NCBI GenBank assembly: GCA_951813555.1
Contig: OX638344.1
Location: forward strand, 620,001 to 684,000
Reading direction: 5' to 3'
DNA length: 64,000 nt
Source of the DNA: an uncultured Acidimicrobiales bacterium
Lineage (GTDB): Bacteria; Actinomycetota; Acidimicrobiia; Acidimicrobiales; Bin134
Below, piece by piece: positions 33,171 through 42,278 of this stretch. Every line of letters starts with the position of its first letter. Within the stretch, counting starts at the first letter, position 1. The notes under the pieces were generated by a model. It was not told where the DNA came from, did not search any database, and worked only from the letters and a program-made list of their open reading frames with translations. A program made the translations under genes and the position numbers.

Positions 33171-35062
33171 TGGCCGACCAGCGCAGTCTCAACGCCACCC
33201 ACGCCGGGATGTTCCCCAACCTTCGCCGCGATGTGGCATTCCCTGTCGTCGGGGTGGGGCTGCTGTTCGGCGCGTTCATCGCCGTGGGGCTGCTCTACCA
33301 GAGTCTGTTCAGCGGAGCAGCCGAGCGGCTGGTCACCATCGCTTTGATCGATGCCATCATCGTGCTCGGTATCCAGATCTATGTCGGCAACACCGGGGTG
33401 CTGTCGTTTGGCCACATCGGGTTCGGCGCCATCGCCGGCTATACGTTTGCCATCTTCGCCATCGCCCCAGCCGAGAAGGCCAAGCGCATCCCCGACGCAC
33501 CGTTCGGGCTCACCGATGTGGATGTGGGTTCTTTGGCCGCGGTGGCTGTAGCTGTCGCGGTCACCGTTGTAGTGGCCGTTTTCGTCGGCATCGGACTGGC
33601 CCGTTCGGGGGCCGAGTCGGGAGCGGTGGCCGCCACCGTCATTACACTGGCCCTGCTGTTTGTCACCCACGAGGTGGCCCGACACTGGCCGGAGATGACC
33701 GGTGGCGAGCGAGCTGGGCTGTCATTCCGAATCGGCGGGGCCCTCGACACCCGAATGCCCATCTATTTGGCGCTGGCCGGAGCGCTGGTGCTCGCCCGCC
33801 TCTTCGCCCAAAGCCGGCGAGGGCGGTTGGCCAAGGCCGGCCGCGAAGACGACCTTGCGGCCCGAGCCATGGGGGTGAACCCCATGGTCCAGCAGATGAT
33901 CGCCCTGTTGATCTCGGTGGCCGTGGTGTCGATCGGCGCGAGCCTCCGGGTATACGAGACCGGTTCGATCCTTCCCGAGAATTTCTTCTTCAACTACACC
34001 CTTTTGACCTTGGCCATGCTGATCGTCGGGGGTCGAAACAGCGTCACCGGCGCGCTGTTCGGGGTGGCCGTCATGACTGTGGGCCGGGAGCTGGCCCGCC
34101 GACTGGGCCAGGACGGCTTTGAAGTGTTCGGCCTTGGTCTCGACAGCGCGCCGCTGGACTGGATCTTCAGGGAGAACCTCCAGACGGTGTTCTTCGGTGT
34201 GGCCATGCTCGGCTTCATGATCTGGAGGCCCAAGGGACTGCTCAGCGACTGGGAGTTCGATGATTGGCTCTACCGCCGATTCACCCGGACACAGAGCGCC
34301 CCTGTGGTACCGGAGACCACCATGGACTCCGACCAAGACGCCCGGCTTGAAGTGGACGATGTAAGCGTCGCATTCGGCGGGTTCCAGGCGCTCTCACAGG
34401 CGGGCTTCGAGGTGAGGAGCGGCCAGGTGGTCGGCATCATCGGCCCCAACGGCGCGGGCAAGACCACGATGCTCAATGTCGTCACCGGGCTCGTTCCCGC
34501 CACCTCAGGGCGAGTTCGGCTAAACGGCGCCGACCTCATCGGGACCCCGTCGCACGAGATCGCTCGGGCTGGGCTGGTGCGCACCTTCCAGAACCTCCGG
34601 CTGTTCGGATCTCTCACCGTGCGGGAGAACGTGCAGGTCACCCGCTTGGTGGCTATCGCCGAGCACGACGACCGGTCCACCCCGGAAGCCGATGTGCTGG
34701 TGGCCGCGGCCGGTTTGTGGGACCACCGGGACCGTCGGGCCAGCGAGCTCGACTATGGCAACTCCCGCCGGCTGGAGTTGGCCCGGGCCGCCGCGGCCCG
34801 GCCGCTGTTCCTGCTGCTCGACGAGCCCACGTCGGGAATGAGCGACACCGAATCCCTGGCCATGGTCGAACAGGTGCAGACCATGGCCGCGCTGGTGGGT
34901 GCCGGCGTGGTGGTGATCGACCACGATCTGGACTTCATCATCGGGATCTGCGACCGCATCTACTGCTTGGATCGCGGCACAGTCATCGCGGTCGGCACCC
35001 CCGAGGAGATCCAAGCCGACTCCGCAGTGCAGGCCGCCTACCTCGGATCGTCGGCGTCATGA
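33167..35062 (+). CDS. Fused Liv-type permease and ATPase (LivM-LivG)
   Basis: 631 aa. Residues 1 to about 360 are a LivM permease (IQIYVGNTGVLSFGHIGFGA, AMGVNPMVQQMIALLISVA, TLAMLIVGGRNSVTGALFG). A linker around 370-388 leads into a complete LivG ATPase: GPNGAGKTTMLNVVTGLV, FQNLRLFGSLTVRENV, LLLDEPTSGMSD and VVIDHD. The signature loop is altered to LDYGNSRRLELARA. Fusion removes one subunit from the usual five-part transporter. GTG 33167 or ATG 33170 may start it. Confidence 0.92.
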   Translation: MMADQRSLNATHAGMFPNLRRDVAFPVVGVGLLFGAFIAVGLLYQSLFSGAAERLVTIALIDAIIVLGIQIYVGNTGVLSFGHIGFGAIAGYTFAIFAIAPAEKAKRIPDAPFGLTDVDVGSLAAVAVAVAVTVVVAVFVGIGLARSGAESGAVAATVITLALLFVTHEVARHWPEMTGGERAGLSFRIGGALDTRMPIYLALAGALVLARLFAQSRRGRLAKAGREDDLAARAMGVNPMVQQMIALLISVAVVSIGASLRVYETGSILPENFFFNYTLLTLAMLIVGGRNSVTGALFGVAVMTVGRELARRLGQDGFEVFGLGLDSAPLDWIFRENLQTVFFGVAMLGFMIWRPKGLLSDWEFDDWLYRRFTRTQSAPVVPETTMDSDQDARLEVDDVSVAFGGFQALSQAGFEVRSGQVVGIIGPNGAGKTTMLNVVTGLVPATSGRVRLNGADLIGTPSHEIARAGLVRTFQNLRLFGSLTVRENVQVTRLVAIAEHDDRSTPEADVLVAAAGLWDHRDRRASELDYGNSRRLELARAAAARPLFLLLDEPTSGMSDTESLAMVEQVQTMAALVGAGVVVIDHDLDFIIGICDRIYCLDRGTVIAVGTPEEIQADSAVQAAYLGSSAS

Positions 35063-35751
35063 GCGAGCTGGCCGTCTTCCCCGATCCCTACCAGGGCACC
35101 GGTCCGCCGAACCGCCGGCGAGGCGGACTGGCCGACGACGTGGTGTTCTATGTGAGAGAGCAAATCCTCACCGGTGCTATGAAGCCGGGAACCAAGATCG
35201 ACCAGGAGGCTCTGGCCGAAGCACTCGACGTCAGCCGCAGCCCGATCCGGGAGGCGCTGGTCATCCTCGGCCAGGAGGGGCTGCTGGATCTGATCCCCCG
35301 GCGCGGCGCAGTGGTGGCCGATCTGACCCCCGAGGATATCGTCGACCACTACGAGCTGTTCGGTGTGGTCGCCGGACGGGCGGCGGCCATTGCCGCCACA
35401 ACCCTGAACGATGAAGAGATCGATCAGCTGCGCGCCATCCACGACCAGTTCGACGACGGCACCAACGACGACCTCTCGGCGCTCAACTGGGCCTTCCACC
35501 GCATCATCAACCGCACCGCGCCTCGACGGACTCGCTGGCTGCTGCGCTTGTTGGAGCGCTCGGTCCCGGCTGACTACTACGAATTCACCGATGGCTGGGA
35601 CGCCCAAGCCGTCCAACACCACGCCGCCATTCTCGAGGCCATTGTCGGTCGCAACGCGGAGGAGGCCCGCCGCCGGATGGAGCACCACCTCCACGAATCG
35701 GGTGTGGCCGCGGTGGCCCATCTGGAGCGCCAGGGATTCTGGGAGGACTAG
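35059..35751 (+). CDS. GntR family regulator, FCD type (Liv operon)
   Basis: 230 aa. The winged HTH spans about residues 22-85 (DDVVFYVREQILTGAMKPGT, LDVSRSPIREALVILGQEGL) and the FCD domain follows (LNWAFHRIINRTAP, VQHHAAILEAIVGRNAEEAR) with histidines in metal-binding positions. It sits in the middle of the operon it probably represses; the palindrome at 30132-30143 and the three GTTTG-N4-CAAAC sites are candidate targets. It overlaps the transporter gene by ATGA and abuts the next gene with no gap. Confidence 0.88.
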   Translation: MSELAVFPDPYQGTGPPNRRRGGLADDVVFYVREQILTGAMKPGTKIDQEALAEALDVSRSPIREALVILGQEGLLDLIPRRGAVVADLTPEDIVDHYELFGVVAGRAAAIAATTLNDEEIDQLRAIHDQFDDGTNDDLSALNWAFHRIINRTAPRRTRWLLRLLERSVPADYYEFTDGWDAQAVQHHAAILEAIVGRNAEEARRRMEHHLHESGVAAVAHLERQGFWED

Positions 35752-36918
35752 GTGACTGCAAGCCCTGCCGATTTTGAACTGATCCGAAATGAGGTCCGCC
35801 GACTCTGCGACAAGTTCGGCAATGAGTACTGGCGCGACCTGGAGCCCAGTGGCTACCCGGAAGAATTTGTGGCCGAATTGACCGCTCACGGGTGGCTCGG
35901 TGCGCTCATCCCCGAACAGTACGGCGGAGGCGGGCTGAGCTTGGCGGGGGCGTCGGTGATCGTGGAGGAGATCTCGGCCAGCGGAGGCAATCCCAGCGCG
36001 TGCCATGCCCAGATGTACGTGATGGGCACGTTGCTGCGCCACGGCTCGGAACAGCAGAAGCAGCATTATCTGCCCCAGGTGGCCGACGGGCGCAAGCGGC
36101 TCCAGGCCTTCGGGGTCACTGAGCCGAGCGCCGGCTCAGAAACCACCGCCATCCAGACTCGGGCTGAGCGTGACGGGGTCAACTGGCGCATCAACGGCCA
36201 GAAGATCTGGACGTCGCGGGCGCTGTACTCCGACCTCATGATCCTGCTGGCCCGCACCACCCCGGCCGACGAGGTGGACAATCGCACCGACGGGCTGTCG
36301 GTGTTCCTCATCGAGCTGCGGGACGCCGACGGCGATCTAGTGCCAGGGCTGACTATCAACCCCATTCCCACCATGATGAACCACAACACGACCGAGGTGT
36401 TCTTCGACGACGTTGTGGTTCCGGGCGACGCCCTGGTGGGCACCGAGGGCCAGGGCTTCCGCCACATCCTGGACGGCATGAACGCCGAGCGGATCCTCAT
36501 CGCCGCCGAGTGCATCGGCGACGGCCGATTCTTCTTGGAAAGGGCCAGTGACTACGCCAAGGAGCGCGAGGTGTTCGGGCGGCCCATCGGCATGAACCAG
36601 GGGGTGGCCTTTCCGCTGGCCAAGGCGTACACCAACCTTCAGGCCGCCGACCTCATGCGCTGGAAGGCGGCCAATATGTTCGATGCCGGAGAGCCCTGCG
36701 GGGCCGAGGCCAACATGGCCAAGCTGCTGGCCTCGGAGGTCTCCTGGGAAGCGGGCAATGCGGCGCTCAACACCCACGGCGGGTTCGGCTTCGCCCAGGA
36801 GTACGACATCGAGCGAAAGTTCCGCGAGACCCGGCTGTACCTAGTGGCCCCGGTCAACAACAACCTGGTGCTGGCATTCGTAGCCCAGAAGTGCCTCGGC
36901 CTGCCCAAGAGCTATTAG
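35752..36918 (+). CDS. Acyl-CoA dehydrogenase
   Basis: 388 aa. The classic fold is complete: QAFGVTEPSAGSETTAIQTR, INGQKIWTSRALYSDLMILL, TTEVFFDDVVVPGDALVG, and the C-terminal NTHGGFGFAQEYDIERKFRE. Unlike the cluster A and B oxygenases it has FAD-binding W-T-S and the GGFGF-E-I-ER loop of true dehydrogenases. It would oxidise an acyl-CoA made from the imported compound. The start is a GTG placed directly after the GntR stop. Confidence 0.88.
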   Translation: MTASPADFELIRNEVRRLCDKFGNEYWRDLEPSGYPEEFVAELTAHGWLGALIPEQYGGGGLSLAGASVIVEEISASGGNPSACHAQMYVMGTLLRHGSEQQKQHYLPQVADGRKRLQAFGVTEPSAGSETTAIQTRAERDGVNWRINGQKIWTSRALYSDLMILLARTTPADEVDNRTDGLSVFLIELRDADGDLVPGLTINPIPTMMNHNTTEVFFDDVVVPGDALVGTEGQGFRHILDGMNAERILIAAECIGDGRFFLERASDYAKEREVFGRPIGMNQGVAFPLAKAYTNLQAADLMRWKAANMFDAGEPCGAEANMAKLLASEVSWEAGNAALNTHGGFGFAQEYDIERKFRETRLYLVAPVNNNLVLAFVAQKCLGLPKSY

Positions 36919-36934
36919 TGGCAGACCACTAGCC

Positions 36935-37915
36935 ATGCGCGCCGTCGTCCTCGAAGCCCGGAACTCACCCCTGATGGTGGTGGATGACTACCCCGAACCC
37001 GGTGCCAACGGCAGCGAGGTCATCGACGTCATTGCCTGCGGGCTGTGCCACTCCGACTTGCACGTGGTGGCCGGCGAGTTCCCGAGCCCGCTGCCCATCG
37101 TGCTGGGCCACGAGGTCACCGGGAAACACCCCGAACTGGGGCCGGTGATGGTGTATGCGCCGTGGGGGTGCGGGCGATGCCGGGAGTGCGCTGACGGATA
37201 CGAGATGATCTGCGCCGATGCCACCGAGGCCGGCCTGGTGGTGGACGGGGGCTACGCCGAGCGCATGGCCATCGCCGACCGGGCCTACCTCTACCCGCTG
37301 GGCGATCTCGACCCGGTGGCTAGCGCGCCGCTGGCCTGCGGGGGCCTCACCGGCTACCGGGCGGTGCAGCAAACTCTGGAGACGCTGCGCCGTCCTGGAC
37401 GGAAGCGCCGGGTGCTGGTCATCGGCGCCGGTGGGATCGGGCAGTTCGCGCTGCGCTACCTCAAGCTGTTGACCGACGCCGAGGTCTACGCCCTCGACCG
37501 AGCACCCGACAAGCGGGCCACCGCGGTGGCCATGGGCGCCGACGGGGCGTTTGACGCCGGCGACGAGCTGCCGCTGTTCGATGCGGTAGTTGATTTCGTC
37601 GCACTCGATGCCACGCTGGCCCTTGCGGCCGGTGCAGTGGCCCGGCGGGGCCTGGTGGTGGCAGTCGGCCTCTACGGCGGCCGCATCCCGTTCGGCGTTG
37701 GGTCCGTTCCCCACGAGGCCCGCTTCATGTCCAGCATCTGGGGCACCCGACCGCAGCTGGGCGAGCTCCTCGACCTGGCCCGTCGGGAACCGTCCATCAT
37801 CGCCCCAGTGGAGACCGTGCCCTTCACCGATGCCCAACTGGCCCACGACCGTTTGCGCGCCGGTGACGTCGAAGGTCGCCTGGTGCTCCTGATCGACCAA
37901 GCCCATGCCAATTAG
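36935..37915 (+). CDS. Zinc-dependent alcohol dehydrogenase (MDR family)
   Basis: 326 aa. Catalytic zinc ligands are in CGLCHSDLH and GHEVTG; the structural zinc lobe is reduced but visible (WGCGRCRECADGYEMIC). The Rossmann motif is VLVIGAGGIGQFALRYLK near residue 165. It would interconvert an alcohol and an aldehyde or ketone with NAD(P). It lies 16 bases after the acyl-CoA dehydrogenase and 23 before the GS-like ligase, in the same operon. Confidence 0.88.
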   Translation: MRAVVLEARNSPLMVVDDYPEPGANGSEVIDVIACGLCHSDLHVVAGEFPSPLPIVLGHEVTGKHPELGPVMVYAPWGCGRCRECADGYEMICADATEAGLVVDGGYAERMAIADRAYLYPLGDLDPVASAPLACGGLTGYRAVQQTLETLRRPGRKRRVLVIGAGGIGQFALRYLKLLTDAEVYALDRAPDKRATAVAMGADGAFDAGDELPLFDAVVDFVALDATLALAAGAVARRGLVVAVGLYGGRIPFGVGSVPHEARFMSSIWGTRPQLGELLDLARREPSIIAPVETVPFTDAQLAHDRLRAGDVEGRLVLLIDQAHAN

Positions 37916-37938
37916 CCCTTCAGCGAGGTATTCGAATC

Positions 37939-39282
37939 ATGGCTGAGACCACCAGCATCGACGATTTCCGCACCGCCTGTGAGCAGGCGGAAGTCCACAC
38001 CGTCGAGGTGGCCGCACCCGACACGATGGGCCATATCCGGGGTAAGCGGGTCCCGTTGGAGCGCTTCTTCTCAACCACCGTCGAAGGCGGCCTCAACATT
38101 GCCGACGCCATATTCGCGTTCGACATGCAAAACGACCTGCCCGATCACCCCTACATCAACATGGAGTCAGGGTTCCTCGACTGCCACCTCGTTCCCGATG
38201 TCTCCACCGCCCGCATCTTCTCCCATCGTCCGGGCTATGGGTTGGTGTTCGCCGACGCCTTCGATCCCCACGGCGAGCCCCACCCCGCCGCCCCCCGCAA
38301 CGTGCTTGCCGCCCAGATCGAGCGGTGCCGCCAAGCCGGGTCGGATCCTGTGGTGGCCACCGAACTGGAGTTCTACATCTGTGCCCCCGACTGGACGCCG
38401 GTGCAGAACCACATCCAGTACTCCTCGCTCACCGACGCCCTGGAGCTGGAGGACTGCATTCGGGAAATGCGCCACGGCTTGCTTGGGGCCGGGTTGGAGT
38501 TGGAATCGTCCAACCCCGAGTACGGCCCGGGCCAGATGGAGATCAACATCGGCCACGCCGACGCCATGACCTGCGCCGACAACACCGTGCTGCTCAAGAG
38601 CATCGTCAAACAGGTGGCCGTCCAGCACGGTATGCGGGCCACCTTCATGCCCAAGCTGTGGACCGAGCCGTCGGGATCGGGCATGCACATCCACACCAGC
38701 CTCTCCGAGAACGGGGTCAACGCCTTCGCCGACTCCGACGGCCTGCCCAACCAGCTCATGGGGCATTGGATCGCCGGTCTGTTCGAGCACGCTGAAGCAA
38801 TGACGCTGTTGGGGGCGCCCACCATCAATGGCCCCAAGCGCATCCGCCCCTACACGTTTGTGCCCACCCACGTGCACTGGGGCCTGGACAATCGCTCGGT
38901 GTTGTGCCGGTGCATCTGCGAACCCGGCTCGCAGGCCAATCGGGTGGAGTTCCGCTCGGCGGGTGCCGACGCCAACCCCTACCTGATGATCGCCGCCATC
39001 TTGGCCGCCGGCCTCGACGGGATCGAGCGGGCGCTGCCCCTGCCCCCCATGAGCGACGGCGACATGTACGCCAACCCCGGCGACTCGCAGCCCCTGCCCA
39101 GTGATCTGGCCGGGGCCATCGCCGCCTACCGGGACAGTCCGCTGGCCGACTTGCTGGGAAAGGTCTTCTCGGAGGGCTTCCTGACTCTGGCCGACCACGA
39201 GCTGGCCATGGCACCGGAAAACTCGCCCCACCCCGACGACGTGAATGACTGGGAGCGGGCCCGATATGCGGAGCACTGTTGA
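37939..39282 (+). CDS. Glutamine-synthetase-like gamma-glutamyl ligase (Liv operon)
   Basis: 447 aa GS-fold ligase. DTMGHIRGKRVPLERF in the N-terminal domain, VATELEFYICAP, NPEYGPGQMEINIGHAD, EPSGSGMHIHTSL and NRVEFRSAGADANPYL are diagnostic. It belongs to the PuuA/GlnA-like branch that attaches glutamate to amines and is more distant from the cluster A and B ligases than those are from each other. Its place between an alcohol dehydrogenase and P450 suggests that an imported amine or amino-aromatic compound is glutamylated before oxidation, which is inference. Confidence 0.85.
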   Translation: MAETTSIDDFRTACEQAEVHTVEVAAPDTMGHIRGKRVPLERFFSTTVEGGLNIADAIFAFDMQNDLPDHPYINMESGFLDCHLVPDVSTARIFSHRPGYGLVFADAFDPHGEPHPAAPRNVLAAQIERCRQAGSDPVVATELEFYICAPDWTPVQNHIQYSSLTDALELEDCIREMRHGLLGAGLELESSNPEYGPGQMEINIGHADAMTCADNTVLLKSIVKQVAVQHGMRATFMPKLWTEPSGSGMHIHTSLSENGVNAFADSDGLPNQLMGHWIAGLFEHAEAMTLLGAPTINGPKRIRPYTFVPTHVHWGLDNRSVLCRCICEPGSQANRVEFRSAGADANPYLMIAAILAAGLDGIERALPLPPMSDGDMYANPGDSQPLPSDLAGAIAAYRDSPLADLLGKVFSEGFLTLADHELAMAPENSPHPDDVNDWERARYAEHC

Positions 39283-39283
39283 C

Positions 39284-40537
39284 ATGGCTCCATCTGCTGT
39301 GGTCGAGACACCGAACGTCACCGATCCCAGCCTGTACCTCCAAGGGATTCCCCACGGTCGCCTCGCCCAGCTGCGGGCCATCGGTGGATTGGCTTGGCAT
39401 CCCTATGAGGACGGGGGGTTCTGGGCCGTCACCCGCCACGCCGAGGCACGCTACGTCTCCCGCAACCCGGAGCTGTTCTCGTCAGCAATCGGCCACACCA
39501 ACCTGTGGGATCTGGAGGCCGATGCGCTGGAGGCCCGGCGGTCGCTCATCGACACCGACGCCCCCGACCACACCCGGCTCCGGCGCCTGGTGGCCGGCGC
39601 ATTCACCCCCAAGAACATCCGGCGGTGGGAGCAGGTGGTCCGCGAGATCACCATCGAACTGCTAGACGAGTTCGTCGTCCAGGGCGGGGGCGACTGGGTG
39701 GACATGGTGGCCGCGCCGATGCCCATCCAAGTGATCTTGACCATGCTCGGCGTACCCATTGAGGATTCCAACTACCTGGTGGAGCTGTCGAATTACCTGG
39801 TGGAGGGCACCGGGGACGCCCAGTCCATTCCCCCCGATGCCTTCGGGAACACCACTGAGCTGCGCCTGCTGCCGTTCAACAGCCCGGCCAGCCACGCTCT
39901 GTTCGAATACGGCGAGGGCATGCGCCAACAGAGGCGCCACGATCCCCAAGACGACTTGGTCAGCCACTTGGTCCAAGCCGAATATGAGGGGGAGCGGTTC
40001 TCGCTGAGCGAATACCGCAACATGTTCCACCTGCTGGTGTTCGCCGGCAACGAGACCACCCGCACCGCCCTCAGCCACGGCGCCATGGCGCTGGCCGCCA
40101 ATCCGCATGAGTGGCGGCGGGTGCTCGACGACCCATCGATGATCGAGTCGGCTACCGAGGAGATCCTGCGGTGGGCCACTCCGGTAATGCACATGAGGCG
40201 GACGGCCACCACCGATACCGAGCTAGCCGGAACCGAGATAGCCGAGGGAGACAAGGTGGTGATGTGGTACGCCTCGGCCAACCGTGACGAGGCCGTGTTC
40301 GAGGATCCGTTCCGCTTCGATGTAGGCCGAGCCGACAACGAGCACTTCGCGTTCGGCGGCGGCGGTCCCCATCTGTGCCTCGGTGCCTTCTTGGCCCGGC
40401 TGGAGGTCACCGTGCTGCTGGAGGAGATGGCCAAACGGTCCCTCTGCTTGGAGCAGACCACCGAGCCGGTGCGAGCCCGTTCGAACTTCGTCCACGGCGT
40501 GCTGTCGGTGGGCATGCAGCCACGGAGCGACCGGTGA
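39284..40537 (+). CDS. Cytochrome P450 (Liv operon)
   Basis: 417 aa. DTDAPDHTRLRRLVAGAFT, I-helix FAGNETTRTALSHG, EEILRWATPVMHMRR (ExxR) and heme loop FAFGGGGPHLCLGAFLARLE are intact. The ATG at 39284 is one base after the ligase stop and ten bases from GGAG; two earlier in-frame ATGs (39245, 39266) lie inside the ligase gene. The GTGA overlap with the ferredoxin gene shows that this P450 and that ferredoxin are partners. Confidence 0.92.
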   Translation: MAPSAVVETPNVTDPSLYLQGIPHGRLAQLRAIGGLAWHPYEDGGFWAVTRHAEARYVSRNPELFSSAIGHTNLWDLEADALEARRSLIDTDAPDHTRLRRLVAGAFTPKNIRRWEQVVREITIELLDEFVVQGGGDWVDMVAAPMPIQVILTMLGVPIEDSNYLVELSNYLVEGTGDAQSIPPDAFGNTTELRLLPFNSPASHALFEYGEGMRQQRRHDPQDDLVSHLVQAEYEGERFSLSEYRNMFHLLVFAGNETTRTALSHGAMALAANPHEWRRVLDDPSMIESATEEILRWATPVMHMRRTATTDTELAGTEIAEGDKVVMWYASANRDEAVFEDPFRFDVGRADNEHFAFGGGGPHLCLGAFLARLEVTVLLEEMAKRSLCLEQTTEPVRARSNFVHGVLSVGMQPRSDR

Positions 40538-40758
40538 GCGACAACCTGGTGCGAGTGGCGGTCGACCAGGAGCTGTGCATCGGCGGCGGGATTTGCGAGA
40601 TGCTCGAACCCGAGGTGTTCGAACTGGACGACGACGTGGTCATCTCCTCGGTCATCAGCAACGGCCTACTGCCCCGTAACCGGGCCGAAGTAGTGGTGGA
40701 TCGCTGCCCAGGCCAGGCCATCGCCATCGTTGAAGAGAATTTGGACAAGGAGCGCTAA
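40534..40758 (+). CDS. [3Fe-4S]-type ferredoxin
   Basis: 74 aa. Three cysteines in the P450-ferredoxin arrangement, CIGGGIC near residues 15-21 and CPGQAI near residue 57, fit a single [3Fe-4S] cluster. The acidic surface (EPEVFELDDD) suits binding to P450. It is translated from a GTG overlapping the P450 stop and overlaps the aldehyde dehydrogenase by TAATG. It is the only small ferredoxin seen in the window and could serve all three P450s; no ferredoxin reductase gene is present. Confidence 0.92.
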   Translation: MSDNLVRVAVDQELCIGGGICEMLEPEVFELDDDVVISSVISNGLLPRNRAEVVVDRCPGQAIAIVEENLDKER

Positions 40759-42221
40759 TGGAAACCTACGACAACTGGATCGACGGAGGGTTCGCTCCCC
40801 CACCCAACCGCCAGCGCATGGCGACGGCCAACCCGTTCAGCGGGGAATCCTGGGCCGAGGTGGCCGACGACGCCGCCGCGGTTGACGACGCCGTCCAGGC
40901 GGCTAGGCGGGCGTTCACCGACGGCCCCTGGGCCACGATGCCCGCCACCGAGCGGGCCCGGATGATGCGCCGCTTGGGCGAGTTGCTGACACGGGATGCC
41001 GAGCAGTTGGGCCAGGCTGAGACCCGGGACAACGGCAAGATCATCCGGGAGACGTCGGCTCAGGCCAAGGGCTTGCAGGGCTATTACGACTTCTTCGCCG
41101 GGATGGCCGACAAGATCGGCGGTGAGCAATTGCCCAGCCCATCGCCCAATTTTCTGGTGTACACCGAGCGCGAGCCCATCGGGGTAGTGGGAGCCATCAT
41201 CCCGTGGAATTCGCCGCTGGCCCTTTTGACCTGGAAGCTCGCCCCGCTCCTGGCCGCCGGGTGCACCGTGGTAGTCAAGCCCTCCGACATCACCCCGGTC
41301 ACCGCGCTGATGCTGGCCGAGCGGACCGCGGAGGCCGGGTTTCCCCCCGGAGTCGTCAACGTCGTGACGGGCGGGGCCGAGGTGGGCGCGGCCATCACCG
41401 CCCACCCTGACATCGACAAGATCACCTTCACCGGCGGCGGGGCCACCGCCAAGCATGTGGCCCGGGCGGCGGCCGACAATTTGACTCCCACCGTGCTGGA
41501 ACTGGGCGGCAAGTCGCCCCAGATCATCTTCGCCGATGCCGACCCCGAGGCGGTGACCAACGGGCTCTTGGCCGGGATCTTCGCGGCCAGCGGCCAGACC
41601 TGCATTGCGGGATCGAGGGCCTACATACATCGCGACATCTTCGATGAGGTCATCGGACGAGTCGTGGCCCGGGCCAACGAGCTGGTGCTGGGCGATCCCT
41701 CTGACTCGGCCACCGAGATGGGACCGTCGGCGTCCGACGCCCAGCGGGATCGGATCCTGGCCATGATCGACCAAGCCCGCTCCGAGGGGGCAACCATTGC
41801 CGCCGGAGGTGTGGTCGACCCCGATCTCGGCGGTCGGTTCGTGCGGCCCACCGTGATCACCGGCGTCACCAACCAGTCCACCATCGTCCGGGAGGAGGTG
41901 TTCGGCCCGGTGCTGGCCGTGCTGGATTTCGAAGACGAAGACGAGGTGGTGAAGCTGGCCAACGACAGCGACTACGGACTGGCGGCGGGCGTCTGGACCA
42001 ACGACATCCGCCGGGCCCACCGAGTGTCGAGAGCGCTACGGGTGGGCACAGTATGGATCAACACCTACCGCAACGTGAGCTACATGGCCCCCTTCGGCGG
42101 CTTCAAGCAATCAGGCTACGGCCGCGACAACGGCCTCGAAGCCCTCGACGGCTTCCTCCAAACCAAGACAGTTTGGGTAGAGCTAACCGGCGCCACCCGC
42201 GACCCGTTTGTTATCGGCTGA
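40758..42221 (+). CDS. NAD(P)-dependent aldehyde dehydrogenase
   Basis: 487 aa ALDH. AIIPWNSPLALLTWKLAPLL, KPSDITPVTAL, FTGGGATAKHVA, general base in LELGGKSPQ, catalytic Cys in SGQTCIAGSR, and EEVFGPVLAV are all present. It would oxidise the aldehyde formed by the P450 or alcohol dehydrogenase to an acid. Last gene of the long operon that starts at 30209; it converges with the maleate isomerase fusion 57 bases away. Confidence 0.92.
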   Translation: METYDNWIDGGFAPPPNRQRMATANPFSGESWAEVADDAAAVDDAVQAARRAFTDGPWATMPATERARMMRRLGELLTRDAEQLGQAETRDNGKIIRETSAQAKGLQGYYDFFAGMADKIGGEQLPSPSPNFLVYTEREPIGVVGAIIPWNSPLALLTWKLAPLLAAGCTVVVKPSDITPVTALMLAERTAEAGFPPGVVNVVTGGAEVGAAITAHPDIDKITFTGGGATAKHVARAAADNLTPTVLELGGKSPQIIFADADPEAVTNGLLAGIFAASGQTCIAGSRAYIHRDIFDEVIGRVVARANELVLGDPSDSATEMGPSASDAQRDRILAMIDQARSEGATIAAGGVVDPDLGGRFVRPTVITGVTNQSTIVREEVFGPVLAVLDFEDEDEVVKLANDSDYGLAAGVWTNDIRRAHRVSRALRVGTVWINTYRNVSYMAPFGGFKQSGYGRDNGLEALDGFLQTKTVWVELTGATRDPFVIG

Positions 42222-42278
42222 CCGCGACTTGCCCACCATCCAATTGCCCAAGCAAGAGTCACCGACGTAGAAAGCACC

